Shown: positions 27,412 through 37,331, counted from the first letter of the stretch. The stretch: DNA of 40,034 nt from Candidatus Methanomethylophilaceae archaeon (GCA_028694055.1 JAQUUA010000003.1:1-40034); one strand, 5' to 3'. Made by a program: numbers and translations. The notes: generated by a model from the letters alone, not told the origin.

Positions 27412-27738
27412 TCAGAAAAGCTTGCGGAGATGAAGGAGGTCTTCCAGCTTCCCCTTGACCTGGAACTTCTTCTGGGCGTAGGCGCGCATGGGCCGGATGG
27501 TCTTCTCGATCAAACCGGTGAGGGTCACCGGGTCGGAGGTTATGGTGACATCGGGCTCGTTGAACATCCCTTTCTGCAGGGAATGGGCCTCCCCGTCGTT
27601 CAGGATGAAGCAGAAATGCTCATCCCCTAGGTCGAGGTTGATCCTCTTCTCGATGCCCATGAGCTCTTCCTTGAGCTTCTCGTCCCTAGAGGTCTTGCGG
27701 TTGAACCTCTCCACCATCTCCTCCAAGGGAGCAATCAT
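27412..27738 (-). CDS. SCP-2 sterol-transfer-domain-like protein
   Basis: EPDVTITSDPVTLTGLIEKTIRPMRAYAQKKFQVKGKLEDLLHLRKLF; first ATG at 27738. Confidence 0.75.
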   Translation of the reverse strand: MIAPLEEMVERFNRKTSRDEKLKEELMGIEKRINLDLGDEHFCFILNDGEAHSLQKGMFNEPDVTITSDPVTLTGLIEKTIRPMRAYAQKKFQVKGKLEDLLHLRKLF

Positions 27739-27750
27739 CGACACTTGCAA

Positions 27751-28416
27751 TCACCAATCCGTTATTCTGCTCAGCCGCTTATGGGCCAGCAGGCGACGCG
27801 TGGTCTCCCAGGACGCACGGGCGCATGGAGGCGGATTTCCCTTATCATTTATCCATTTTTCTAAGAAACTTATGGTCTTGGGATCGCTGGGGTAGCCACT
27901 GCCCATGTCCACCCCCATGCTGTGTGAGAGGTCATCCATGAGGCGGTCGCGGGTGACCTTGGCCAGGATGGAGGCCGCTGAGACCACCGGATAGTCGCGG
28001 TCGGCCTTGTGACGGGATATCACATCCATGCCGGAGGGCAGCAGGGCCTGCAGCCTCTGGCCGAATGAAGATTCGTTCACATCCGCGCAGTCGGCATAGA
28101 CCCGGATGGCGGCCAAGGGACCGACGGCCTCAGCGAACATCCGCAGCTCCAGCTCGTTCAGGCTCATGGTTCTGCGGTCCTGGTCGATCTGTGCCGCCTC
28201 CCGGACCACGATGCGGTACGGGAAGGAGGACACGATCTCGTGGTATATGGCCTCCCGACGGGCGCGGCTGAGCTCTTTGGAATCCTTCACTCCCAGGACC
28301 TTCAGTGATTCCTGGTCCGTCGCGGAAACCGCCGCCACCACCAGCGGGCCCAGCACCGGCCCCCGGCCGGCCTCGTCCACCCCGCAGATGCCCCCTCTCC
28401 CCTCCAGATCATTCAT
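27751..28416 (-). CDS. rnhB: Ribonuclease HII
   Basis: GGICGVDEAGRGPVLGPLVVAAV...VYADCADVNESSFGQRL...SRHKADRDYPVVSAASILAKVTRDR. Confidence 0.95.
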   Translation of the reverse strand: MNDLEGRGGICGVDEAGRGPVLGPLVVAAVSATDQESLKVLGVKDSKELSRARREAIYHEIVSSFPYRIVVREAAQIDQDRRTMSLNELELRMFAEAVGPLAAIRVYADCADVNESSFGQRLQALLPSGMDVISRHKADRDYPVVSAASILAKVTRDRLMDDLSHSMGVDMGSGYPSDPKTISFLEKWINDKGNPPPCARASWETTRRLLAHKRLSRITDW

Positions 28417-28511
28417 CTCGGACCTCGCATCGAGGCGTATACGCCTTCAACCAATAAACTAGTCTATGACAACATCTTTAAGTTTTTCATGGACATCGCC
28501 CACCGGTTTAT

Positions 28512-29402
28512 ATGATTCCTGTATGTGACGTGCAGAGTCGTCGACTCGATGCCGGCTTCAAGCTGACCAAGGTCGGTGTGACAAAAGTGAAGAAGCCCGT
28601 GAGGGTGAAGAGGAACGGGACTGTCAATCTCATCAACGAGACCCTCACCTGCAGCATCGACATCTTTGTGGACCTGCCGTCGCAGCAGAAGGGCTCCCAC
28701 CTGTCCCGCAACCTGGAGATCATCCGGGAGATCGTGGACGACAGCGTCCGCAACCCGGTGAAAGGGGTGGAGGCCTTGGCGGTCATCATGTGCCGTCAGC
28801 TCATGGAGAAGCATGAGTACGCCAACTACGGGGAGGTGCTCATCACCGCCGACTATTTCCGCGAGGCCGCCACCCCCAACTGCCGCAGCACCTTGGAGTT
28901 CTACAAGCTCATAGGCAAGGCCAGCGGCGAGAGGGATCAAGGCATCCGGAAGACTGTGGGCGTGGAGGTCATCGGCATGACCGCCTGTCCCTGCGCCATG
29001 GAGACCGTCACCGATAACCTGCGCCGCGAAGGCCGTTACCAGAACTGCGACGTGCCCACCATGTCCCACAACCAGCGCAACGTCTGCACCGTGCTATTGG
29101 AAGTGGACGAAGGCATAGAGATAGAGGCCAACGACCTCATCGACCTGGTGGAGGAGTCCTTCTCCTCTCCTACATACGAGATCCTCAAGAGAGACGACGA
29201 GGCGGCGGTGGTCATGAACGCCCACTCCAACCCCAAGTTCGTGGAGGACGTGGTTCGTGACGTGCTCCGCAAGATCGTGCAGCGTTACAAGCAGCTCCCT
29301 GACAATTCCATTCTGACCGTCCGCAGCGAGAGCGAGGAATCCATCCACAAGCACAACGCCTTCGCGGAGCGGCACACCACCATGGGTGACCTGCGCAAAT
29401 GA
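28512..29402 (+). CDS. mptA: GTP cyclohydrolase MptA (FolE2-like)
   Basis: CDVQSRRLDAGFKLTKVGVTKVKKPVRVKRNG...SCAP-like MTACPCAMETVTDNL...PTMSHNQRN. Confidence 0.92.
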   Translation: MIPVCDVQSRRLDAGFKLTKVGVTKVKKPVRVKRNGTVNLINETLTCSIDIFVDLPSQQKGSHLSRNLEIIREIVDDSVRNPVKGVEALAVIMCRQLMEKHEYANYGEVLITADYFREAATPNCRSTLEFYKLIGKASGERDQGIRKTVGVEVIGMTACPCAMETVTDNLRREGRYQNCDVPTMSHNQRNVCTVLLEVDEGIEIEANDLIDLVEESFSSPTYEILKRDDEAAVVMNAHSNPKFVEDVVRDVLRKIVQRYKQLPDNSILTVRSESEESIHKHNAFAERHTTMGDLRK

Positions 29403-30076
29403 TGTTCAAAGCCCTGGCGGTGGACGTCGACGGCACCATAACGGACTCCTCCAAGCGCATCGAGGCCCTGGGGATCGACACCCTGCGCCAAGTGGAGGCC
29501 GCCGGGTTGCCCGTGATCCTTGCAACCGGCAACGTCCTGCCCATCGCCCATGGTCTGGCATCCTTCATCGGCCTCAGCGGCCCGGTGGTGGCCGAGACCG
29601 GCGGGGTGGTCTCCTATCGTCGGGACATCCATGTCCTGGAGGACGGGGAGGAATCCCGACGGGCTTTTAGGCATCTGCAAGGCCGGATGTCGGTGCAGAG
29701 GCTCTTCACCGACAATTGGAGGGTCTCAGAGGTGGCCCTGATGCCCGATGCCGACGCTGAAGTGGTGGCAGAGGAGCTTCGCGATTTCGACATCCGGGTG
29801 GAGGCCACCGGCTTCGCCGTGCACCTCTTGGCGCCGCACCACAGCAAGATGAAAGGGGTGAGGAAGGCGGCAGAGCTCCTAGGCATCGGTACCGAGGAGA
29901 TACTGGCCATCGGGGACTCCGACAACGACATCAGCATGCTGTCCGGTTGTGGCAAAGGGGTGGCGCTGGCCAATGCGTCTCCCGGTGCCAAGGCGGCCGC
30001 CACCCTGGTCACCCGAGGACGTCATTCGCAGGGAGTGCGGGAAGCCTTGCTGCAGCTGGGCGTCATAAAGGAATAG
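29399..30076 (+). CDS. HAD-family phosphatase, archaeal phosphoglycolate phosphatase type
   Basis: FKALAVDVDGTITDSSKRIEALGIDTLRQVEAAGLPVILATGNVLP...EILAIGDSDNDISML; ATGA overlap with mptA. Confidence 0.88.
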   Translation: MMFKALAVDVDGTITDSSKRIEALGIDTLRQVEAAGLPVILATGNVLPIAHGLASFIGLSGPVVAETGGVVSYRRDIHVLEDGEESRRAFRHLQGRMSVQRLFTDNWRVSEVALMPDADAEVVAEELRDFDIRVEATGFAVHLLAPHHSKMKGVRKAAELLGIGTEEILAIGDSDNDISMLSGCGKGVALANASPGAKAAATLVTRGRHSQGVREALLQLGVIKE

Positions 30077-30092
30077 AATAAGGGAAGGGTTT

Positions 30093-30599
30093 TCAGAGCA
30101 GTTTCTTGGCCTCTTCCGGCTCCATCTCCAAGGCCTTGAGCATGAACAGCAAGGCCTTCTTGGCATAGGGGGCACGGGCGGCCGGGTCGTCCATGATTTC
30201 GCCATAGCGGGCCAGGACGGCATTGTAGTAGTCCACGGCGAACTCCGCCAGATAGCGGGAGGCGTTGGACTCGTCCATCTCCGCCGCCTCGCTGTAGGCC
30301 CCCTCGGCCTCCTCGAACTTGCCGATGGAGATGCAGAACGAGCCGTAGGAACTGTAGTAATCGGTGTTCTCCGCATCCAGCTCGATGGCCTTCTTGTAGG
30401 CCTCCATGATGTCCTCGTCACCGATCTTGGCCCCGAACATCCCTGATGCCAGGTTGCCGGCCTCCGCCCTGTGGAACCAGGCCTCGGCGCTGGAAGGGTC
30501 CTCCTCGGTGGCCTTCTTGAACTTGCTGTAGGCCTTCTTGAAGTCGCCTTTCTCCATCTCCTTCTGGCCGTCTTTCATCGATTTTTCCGCGTCTGCCAT
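30093..30599 (-). CDS. TPR-repeat protein
   Basis: KKAYSKFKKATEEDPSSAEAWFHRAEAG...EAYKKAIELDAENTDYYSSYGSFCISIGKFEEAEGAYSEAAEMD. Confidence 0.8.
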   Translation of the reverse strand: MADAEKSMKDGQKEMEKGDFKKAYSKFKKATEEDPSSAEAWFHRAEAGNLASGMFGAKIGDEDIMEAYKKAIELDAENTDYYSSYGSFCISIGKFEEAEGAYSEAAEMDESNASRYLAEFAVDYYNAVLARYGEIMDDPAARAPYAKKALLFMLKALEMEPEEAKKLL

Positions 30600-30716
30600 C
30601 GTTTATCGTCATAGCATATCACGGCCGCATTAAAGATTTTCCCCCCGCGCCGAGCGCCAAATAGGTGAGATTAAATAAGTCCATTCGATTAAACGCTCCC
30701 ATCCAGGTGATATTTG

Positions 30717-30986
30717 ATGGACAGGGATACAGTAACGAGGGTTGCCAAGGTGGCCCGTCTGGAGCTCACGGAGGAGGAGTTGGTATCCTTCCATTCCGAC
30801 CTCGAGAAGGTCTTGGACTACCTCTCGGTGTTGGACGAGGCGCCGGAGAGCGGGTCGTTCAACTTCAACCCCATACCGGTGGAGGATGTGCTCAGGGACG
30901 ATGTGCCGGTGCAAGAGCATGACCCCGCCGTGCTCCTCCGGGACATGCGCACCTATCAAGACTATATCAGGGGGCCTTTGCTCTGA
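30717..30986 (+). CDS. gatC: Asp-tRNA(Asn)/Glu-tRNA(Gln) amidotransferase subunit C
   Basis: MDRDTVTRVAKVARLELTEEELVSFHSDLEKVLDYLSVLDEAP. Confidence 0.93.
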   Translation: MDRDTVTRVAKVARLELTEEELVSFHSDLEKVLDYLSVLDEAPESGSFNFNPIPVEDVLRDDVPVQEHDPAVLLRDMRTYQDYIRGPLL

Positions 30987-31039
30987 GCCTCTCCCGCTCA
31001 TCCATCCCTGACCTGGGCCGCATCAACGAACGATACCGG

Positions 31040-32320
31040 ATGTTCTGCGCCATCAATCCCGACCTCGACCATCTGCAGGACGGTCAGTTCGATTTCCATT
31101 TCTCCGCCAAGGACAACCTCACCACCGTGGGTCTCCCCACCCGGGCGGGCTCCCGCATCCTGGAAGGGTACCGTCCGGCCTTCGATGCCCATGCCGTGGA
31201 GGCGATGCGCCAGGCGGGAGGGCTGTTGTTGGGCAAGACCAACATGGACGAGTTCGGTTTCGGGACATTCTCCACCAACTCCGCCTTCGGCGTTCCCCGC
31301 AACCCGTTCGACCTGGACCGGTCCTGCGGCGGGTCGTCCGGAGGGGCGGCCTGCGCCACTGCCGTGCTGGATGGCCATGTGGCCCTGGGAGTGTCAACGG
31401 GAGGGTCGATCTCCTGCCCGGCGGCCTTCTGCGGCGTGATGGGACTGACGCCCACTTACGGGCGGGTCTCCAGACACGGGCTCTTGGATTACGGAAACTC
31501 CTTGGACAAGGTGGGCCTGATATCCAGGAGGGCCGCCGACCTGGAGATGCACCTGCGGAACATCGCAGGCCCGGACCCGCGCGACCCCACGTCCTGTGCC
31601 CAGCCTCCCATGGGGAAGAGCGCCCCGGTGAGAAGCATAGCCGTGCCCAAGGATGCCCTGGAAGGGGTCTCCGATGAGGTCTCCCGCTCGTTCCAGGATG
31701 CCCTGGACCGCCTGCGGGACGACCTGGGTCTGAAGGTGGAGACCGTGGAAACGCCCTCCTTCCGATTCGCCATGCCCAGCTACTACGTCCTGGGATGCTC
31801 GGAGGCCTCCACCAACCTGGCCCGGTACTGTGGCCTCCGCTACGGGGTGCAGAGCGAGGAGATCACCGAGCACTTCGACAAATACTTCTCCCGCATCCGC
31901 TCCGAGAACTTCGGCCGGGAGGCCAAACGCCGCATCCTGCTGGGAACCTTCGCCCGCATGGTGGGTTTCCGGGACCGTTACTACATGAAGGCCCTGCAGG
32001 TGCGTGAGCTCATCATCCAAGAGTACCAACGGGTGTTCCAGGACCACGACCTGCTCCTGACCCCGGCCATGCCTTTCACCGCTCCCCGCTTCGACGCCAT
32101 CGATGACATGGACATCCTGGAGGTCTATAAGGCAGACTATCTGACCATCCCGCCCAACATCTCCGGCATGCCGCACCTATCCATGCCCTGCGGCTATGCC
32201 CAGGGGATGCCGGTGGGCATGCAGTTCGTGGCCAACCATTGGCAGGAAGGCCTGCTCTTCGACATCGCCCAGCGCTGGGAGGAGGCATTCCGCCTCCGTG
32301 CCCCGGAGGTGACGGCATGA
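31040..32320 (+). CDS. gatA: Asp-tRNA(Asn)/Glu-tRNA(Gln) amidotransferase subunit A
   Basis: SAKDNLTTVGLPTRAGSRIL...CGGSSGGAACATAVLDGHVALGVSTGGSISCPAAFCGVMGLTPTYGRVSRHG; the true start may be further upstream at a non-standard codon. Confidence 0.95.
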   Translation: MFCAINPDLDHLQDGQFDFHFSAKDNLTTVGLPTRAGSRILEGYRPAFDAHAVEAMRQAGGLLLGKTNMDEFGFGTFSTNSAFGVPRNPFDLDRSCGGSSGGAACATAVLDGHVALGVSTGGSISCPAAFCGVMGLTPTYGRVSRHGLLDYGNSLDKVGLISRRAADLEMHLRNIAGPDPRDPTSCAQPPMGKSAPVRSIAVPKDALEGVSDEVSRSFQDALDRLRDDLGLKVETVETPSFRFAMPSYYVLGCSEASTNLARYCGLRYGVQSEEITEHFDKYFSRIRSENFGREAKRRILLGTFARMVGFRDRYYMKALQVRELIIQEYQRVFQDHDLLLTPAMPFTAPRFDAIDDMDILEVYKADYLTIPPNISGMPHLSMPCGYAQGMPVGMQFVANHWQEGLLFDIAQRWEEAFRLRAPEVTA

Positions 32321-33660
32321 GGATCGGTTTGGAGGTGCATGTGCAGCTGCCGACGCGTTCCAAGCTCTTCTGCTCCTGCCCCACCAGCGCCCAGGAGCCC
32401 AACACCGCGGTCTGCCCTACCTGTCTGGGAATGCCCGGCTCGCGGCCGTCCATGAACCGGGCGGCCATGGAGATGGGCCTGATGCTCGCCAAGATGCTGG
32501 GCTGCCGCATACCGGAGCGCACCTGGTTCTCCCGCAAGACCTATTTCTACCCCGACCTGGCCAAGCATTTCCAGATCACACAGTACGACACCCCTGTGGG
32601 TGAGCACGGCGTGTACAAGTTCCAGGGCAAGGACATCCGCATCCGCCGGGTGCACCTGGAGGAGGACCCCGGTAAGATCAAGAGGGTGGGACGGGCCGGG
32701 GAGGAGTCCTCGCTCATCGATTACAATCGCAGCGGCATCCCCTTGGTGGAGATCGTCACCGAGCCGGACATCAGCAGCCCGGCGGAGGCCCGGCAGTTCC
32801 TCAGCGACCTTCTCACAGAGATCCGGCACGTCATCGACCTGCCCGAGGACGGGGAGCGCAGCGTCCGGGCGGACTGCAACATCTCCGTCGGCCATGAGAG
32901 GGTGGAGGTCAAGAACGTCACCGGCCTCAAGAATGTGGAGAGGGCCTTGACATTCGAGGCCGTACGACAGACCAAGCTCCTGCGGGCCGGCAAGAAGGTG
33001 GAGAGGGAGACCCGTCGTTTCGATGAGGAGCGCAAGGTCACCCTGGCCGCCCGCAAGAAGGAGTTCGAGGAGGATTACGGTTACATCGGAGAGCCCGACC
33101 TGGGCATCTTCAACATCGGGGACATGGCCCGGGCCTTGGCCCTGAAGGAGACGCCCCTGCAGACGGCGGAACGTTTCCAGAGGGATTACGGGCTCAATCC
33201 CCAGATGTCTCGGCAGCTGGTGCAGACCTCCATGGATCTGGCAAGGCTCTTCGAGCATATGGCGGAGAAGGTCCCGGTGGCCGATGTCCTCCCCTGGATC
33301 ACTGGGACCATCAGCTCCCTGTGGTCGGAGCTGGAAAGTCTGGATGATGAGATGCGGGACGCCATGACCGGGCTGGTGGCCTCCTGCTCCCGCGGGGAGA
33401 TGAACGACCAGGAGTGCCAGATGCGTCTACGGGCCTTGATCACCGGGGAGGAGCTGACCCTGCTGCAGAGCGGGGCGGAGGAGCTGGAAGGCACCATCGA
33501 AGATTATCTGGACCGGAACCCTGCAGTGATGGAGGACTACCGCAAGAACGAGAAGTCCGCAAACCGGGTGATCGGGGAGGTCATGAAGGCCTCCGGTGGG
33601 AAATACTCCTCCTCCCAAGTGGTGGAGGCGGTGCGGAAGGCCATGGAGAGCCGGCGCTGA
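32317..33660 (+). CDS. gatB: Asp-tRNA(Asn)/Glu-tRNA(Gln) amidotransferase subunit B
   Basis: MRIGLEVHVQLPTRSKLFCSCPTSAQEPNTAVCPTCLGMPGSRPSMNRAAMEMGL; start moved in from 32239; ATGA overlap with gatA. Confidence 0.96.
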   Translation: MRIGLEVHVQLPTRSKLFCSCPTSAQEPNTAVCPTCLGMPGSRPSMNRAAMEMGLMLAKMLGCRIPERTWFSRKTYFYPDLAKHFQITQYDTPVGEHGVYKFQGKDIRIRRVHLEEDPGKIKRVGRAGEESSLIDYNRSGIPLVEIVTEPDISSPAEARQFLSDLLTEIRHVIDLPEDGERSVRADCNISVGHERVEVKNVTGLKNVERALTFEAVRQTKLLRAGKKVERETRRFDEERKVTLAARKKEFEEDYGYIGEPDLGIFNIGDMARALALKETPLQTAERFQRDYGLNPQMSRQLVQTSMDLARLFEHMAEKVPVADVLPWITGTISSLWSELESLDDEMRDAMTGLVASCSRGEMNDQECQMRLRALITGEELTLLQSGAEELEGTIEDYLDRNPAVMEDYRKNEKSANRVIGEVMKASGGKYSSSQVVEAVRKAMESRR

Positions 33661-33664
33661 GCCC

Positions 33665-35473
33665 TCACTCCAGGTCTTCCAGGTCCAGGTCATCGAAGGC
33701 CACGGACATGATCTGCAGCTCGCTGAGCTTCTCGTCCTCCACCTTCCGCGGCGAACCGTCCACCAGGGACTGGGCCTTCTTGTTCTTGGGGAAGGCGATG
33801 ACCTCCCGGATGCTCTCTTTTCCCAGCAGGATGCTGATGACCCGGTCGATCCCCAGGGCGATGCCGCCGTGCGGCGGTGCCCCGTAGGAAAGGGCCTCCA
33901 GGAAGAACCCGAAGTCCTCCTCTATCTTCTCATCCGACATGCCCAGGAGCCGGAATATGCGTCTCTGCACCTCCGGGTCATGGTTCCTCAGGGAACCGCT
34001 GCCCAGCTCCACGCCGTTCAGGACCAGGTCGTAGGACTCTCCCCCCATCTGGGATGATTCCAGGTCGCCGCAGGGGCGGACGAAGGGGTGGTGGAAGGCA
34101 TCCAGACGGCCGGTCACGGCGTCCTTCTCGAACATGGGGCAGTCCACCAGCCAAAGGAATTGGAAGCTGTTCTCCGGAATCAGGCCCAGGTCCTCGGCCA
34201 GTTTCTGCCGTAGCAGGCCGCCGGCCTCCAGGACCCGCTTCTGCGGTCCCGCCAGGAACAGCAACAGGTCCCCCTCCTCCGCATCCATGGACTGGCGCAG
34301 GGAGGCGATGACCTCGGGGGTGAAGTATTTCACGATGTTGCTGTCCAGACCGTCCGCGGTGGCCCGCATCCAGGTCATGCCGCCCATGCCCTGCTTCTTG
34401 GCCCAGGCGATGAGGCGGTCGATCTCGTTGCGTCCCACGCCCTCGGCTCCAGCGAGCGAGGACTTGACGTTCACGCCGACGATCACCCCTTCCTTGGCCA
34501 ATATCCTCTGGAATATCTCGTAGGGTGCGTCCCGGACGATGTCGGTGACGTCCACCAGGGGCAGGCCGAAGCGCAGGTCCGGTTTGTCGCTGCCGTAGCG
34601 GCTCATGGCCTCGGCGAAGGAGATGTGTGGGAACGGGGTCTGCAACTCCACGCCATACAGCCCTTTCCAGATGTAGGCCATCATGCCTTCGATGGCTCGA
34701 ATGATGTCATCACGGTCCACGAAGGACATCTCCAGGTCCAGCTGGGTGAACTCCGGCTGCCGGTCAGCGCGGGAATCCTCGTCCCGGAAGCAGCGGGCCA
34801 ATTGATAGTAACGGTCGAGGCCGCCCACCATCAGCATCTGCTTGAAGAGCTGTGGCGACTGGGGCAGGGCGTAGAAGCTGCCGGGGTGCACGCGGGAAGG
34901 GACCAGGAAGTCCCGAGCCCCTTCCGGGGTGCTGCGGCAGAGCATAGGGGTCTCCACTTCCACGAACCCTTCCTCTTCCAGGAAGCGGCGGGCCAGGGAG
35001 ACGAAGCGGTGCCGGAAGCGCAGGGCGGACGCCATCTCGGTGCGGCGCAGGTCCAGGTAGCGGTAGCGGAGACGCATGTCCTCCCCCGGCAGAAGGAACT
35101 CCTTCTGGTCGCCCAGCTCGAAGGGCGGGGCACGGGAATGGTTGAGGAGCTCGGCATCCGTGATCAGTACCTCCACCCTGCCGGTGGCGTTGCGGTCGTC
35201 CTCGGTCCCAGGGACACGCTCCCTGACCAGGCCATTGACCGACACCACCGATTCCCGGCTGAAGGTGTGGACGATGCCCAGCAGGGCCTCCTTGTCCACC
35301 CCGTCATCCACGTCTTCCGGGTCGTATACCAGTTGGGTGATGCCGTAGGCGTCGGCGAGGTCGAAGAAAAGTACCCCTCCGTGGTCCCTGGAGAACCGGA
35401 CCCAGCCTTGGAGGCAGACCTCCTGCCCCAGATGCTCTGGCCTCAGTTCCCCGCAGGTGTGTGTCCTCTTCAT
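33665..35473 (-). CDS. aspS: Aspartyl-tRNA synthetase, bacterial type with GAD-like insertion
   Basis: MKRTHTCGELRPEHLGQEVCLQGWVRFSRDHGGVLFFDLADAYG...MRLRYRYLDLRR...LPQSPQLFKQMLMVGGLDRYYQLARCFRDEDSRADRQPEFTQLDLEMSF...PPHGGIALGIDRVISILLG; about 602 aa. Confidence 0.95.
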   Translation of the reverse strand: MKRTHTCGELRPEHLGQEVCLQGWVRFSRDHGGVLFFDLADAYGITQLVYDPEDVDDGVDKEALLGIVHTFSRESVVSVNGLVRERVPGTEDDRNATGRVEVLITDAELLNHSRAPPFELGDQKEFLLPGEDMRLRYRYLDLRRTEMASALRFRHRFVSLARRFLEEEGFVEVETPMLCRSTPEGARDFLVPSRVHPGSFYALPQSPQLFKQMLMVGGLDRYYQLARCFRDEDSRADRQPEFTQLDLEMSFVDRDDIIRAIEGMMAYIWKGLYGVELQTPFPHISFAEAMSRYGSDKPDLRFGLPLVDVTDIVRDAPYEIFQRILAKEGVIVGVNVKSSLAGAEGVGRNEIDRLIAWAKKQGMGGMTWMRATADGLDSNIVKYFTPEVIASLRQSMDAEEGDLLLFLAGPQKRVLEAGGLLRQKLAEDLGLIPENSFQFLWLVDCPMFEKDAVTGRLDAFHHPFVRPCGDLESSQMGGESYDLVLNGVELGSGSLRNHDPEVQRRIFRLLGMSDEKIEEDFGFFLEALSYGAPPHGGIALGIDRVISILLGKESIREVIAFPKNKKAQSLVDGSPRKVEDEKLSELQIMSVAFDDLDLEDLE

Positions 35474-35549
35474 ATGGATGCCTCTAAGAAAGTTATCCTA
35501 GCATCGGCTAATGGAAAGGCATATTAAAACTATTTTGTGTCTGGTCCCA

Positions 35550-36035
35550 TCATTCATGGGGGCCGGGCTCCATGAGCTTGGGTATGAAATGGAACGGATC
35601 CTTGACCACGTTCAGTATCACCGAGGTGTTGGTCTTGCGCACCCCGGGTATGGAGAGGATGCTCTTCACCACGTTGGAGAACTCCTCCCGGTCCCGGCAG
35701 GCCACCCATGCGATGCAGTCGAAGTCGCCGGTGACATCGAAGACCGAGACCACCTGGTCGATATCCATGATGTCGCTCTCCACCTGGATCATGTCCCCTT
35801 CCACATAGATGTGCACCATGGCCATGAACTCGTATCCCAGGCGCATGTAGTCCACATTGGCCCGGTAGCCGTTGATTACTCCTTTGGACTCCAGGGCCTT
35901 GACCCTCTGAATGAGGGTGGTGGGGTGGACCCCCAGCTTCTTGGCTATCTGACGGAAGGAGCCCTGACTGGAAGTGCAGAGCATCTCGATTATCCGTTTG
36001 TCCAACTCATCAAAATCCTGCGCGACGGCCATCAT
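35550..36035 (-). CDS. Lrp/AsnC-family transcriptional regulator
   Basis: FDELDKRIIEMLCTSSQGSFRQIAKKLGVHPTTLIQRVKALESKGVINGYRANVDYMRLG; RAM-domain C-terminus. Confidence 0.93.
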   Translation of the reverse strand: MMAVAQDFDELDKRIIEMLCTSSQGSFRQIAKKLGVHPTTLIQRVKALESKGVINGYRANVDYMRLGYEFMAMVHIYVEGDMIQVESDIMDIDQVVSVFDVTGDFDCIAWVACRDREEFSNVVKSILSIPGVRKTNTSVILNVVKDPFHFIPKLMEPGPHE

Positions 36036-36149
36036 CCACACCGATTACGGTCCCCCGGATCATATCCATACCAGCGGACGCCACTTGTATAATTGTTACA
36101 TATTAATAACCTTGTCGAGTTGAGGTAGGAGCAAGAGGAGTGCGTTCAG

Positions 36150-37319
36150 ATGACTGTCAAGCTCTACAAGCGGGACCCATACATGTTCGAGTTCGAGGCC
36201 ACGGTAACTGCCACGGACGGGGATTGGGTCGCATTGGACGTCAGCGCCTTCTATCCCGGAGGAGGAGGGCAAGGCAAGGACACCGGTACTGTGCAAGGAC
36301 TCCCGGTCCATGACCTGCGGGCCAAGGACGATATCTTATGGCACCTTATCCCTGGGAGCCCCTTGCAACCGGGAACGAGGGTCTGGTGCAGCGTGGACTG
36401 GGAACGCCGTTACCAGCTCATGCGGGCGCACACCGCGGAGCACATGCTCTTCAGCGCCCTGCAAAGGCAACGACCGGAGATGGAACTGGTGAAGATCTCG
36501 TTGGAGGAGGGGCAGAAGCAGCTCATCGTCCGAGGGGATTTGGACTGGGACCTGCTGCTGACGGTGCAGGACGAGGTCAACCAAGCCGTGCGGGAGAACC
36601 TCAGCGTGCTGCGCTCCTGTCTGCACCGGGACGATTTGGACCCGGAAGAGGTGCGGGTGAAGATGGAACGCATCGAGGGGGACGAGATCTCCGTGGTGGA
36701 GGTGGGCCAGGACCGGGTGGCATGCAGCGGCATACACGTCATGGAGACCGGTGAGATCGAGGCCTTCCTGATCATCAGGATGGCCTCCGCTGGCAAGGAC
36801 GGCACGGCCATCGAGTTCCTGGTGGGAGAGGAGGCCACGGCCACCGCTTTGGCATTGGCCAATCATGCCCTGCAGGCCGCAGAGGCATTGGGAAGCCGGG
36901 TGGAAGACCTGCCTCGATCCGCCCGCAACGCCAAGGAACGTTCCGAGAGCCAACGCCGAGCTCTAAAGCAATACGCCCGGCAAGTTTTGGCCGCCTTGCC
37001 GTTGGAGGAGGTGGGCGATATCAAGGTCCGGTCAGGCGTTCTGCCCATGGCAGACCGGGCGGAACTATCCGAGGCGGCGGAGAGCATCCGTTCCAACGGG
37101 GAGGTGGCGGTCCTGCTGTCAGTGGATGACGGCATCTCCGTGGTACTGGCCGCCCCGGAAGATTCATCGTTGGACTGTAAGCGCCTGTTGCAGGAGTCCT
37201 TGACCCCCTTGGGTGGGAGGGGAGGAGGGAAGCAATGCTTCTCTCAAGGCGGCGTTTCTCGATGCGACTGTGCAAGAGAGATTCTACAAAGCATCATGGA
37301 CGGAATCCGTCTAAGTTAA
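36150..37319 (+). CDS. Alanyl-tRNA editing protein, AlaX-L type (with DHHA1-like C-terminus)
   Basis: VALDVSAFYPGGGGQGKDTGTVQG, RAHTAEHMLFSALQ, VACSGIHVMETGEIEAFLI; C-terminal region to about 389 aa. Confidence 0.88.
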   Translation: MTVKLYKRDPYMFEFEATVTATDGDWVALDVSAFYPGGGGQGKDTGTVQGLPVHDLRAKDDILWHLIPGSPLQPGTRVWCSVDWERRYQLMRAHTAEHMLFSALQRQRPEMELVKISLEEGQKQLIVRGDLDWDLLLTVQDEVNQAVRENLSVLRSCLHRDDLDPEEVRVKMERIEGDEISVVEVGQDRVACSGIHVMETGEIEAFLIIRMASAGKDGTAIEFLVGEEATATALALANHALQAAEALGSRVEDLPRSARNAKERSESQRRALKQYARQVLAALPLEEVGDIKVRSGVLPMADRAELSEAAESIRSNGEVAVLLSVDDGISVVLAAPEDSSLDCKRLLQESLTPLGGRGGGKQCFSQGGVSRCDCAREILQSIMDGIRLS

Positions 37320-37331
37320 ACGATAAGGGCA

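Noticed and set aside
28500-28515. TATA-like TTTATATG overlapping the mptA start, suggesting a later start codon
   Set aside because: The CDVQ motif right after MIPV matches the N-terminus expected for MptA, so the start is probably right; an upstream TCTTTAAGTTTTT (about 28470) is a better promoter.
31340-31440. GatA catalytic segment reads GVSTGGSISCPA instead of the GSDTGGSIRQPA seen in many bacterial GatA
   Set aside because: I recall STGGSISCPA-type variants in archaeal GatA, and the nucleophile region is intact, so this is probably lineage-normal.
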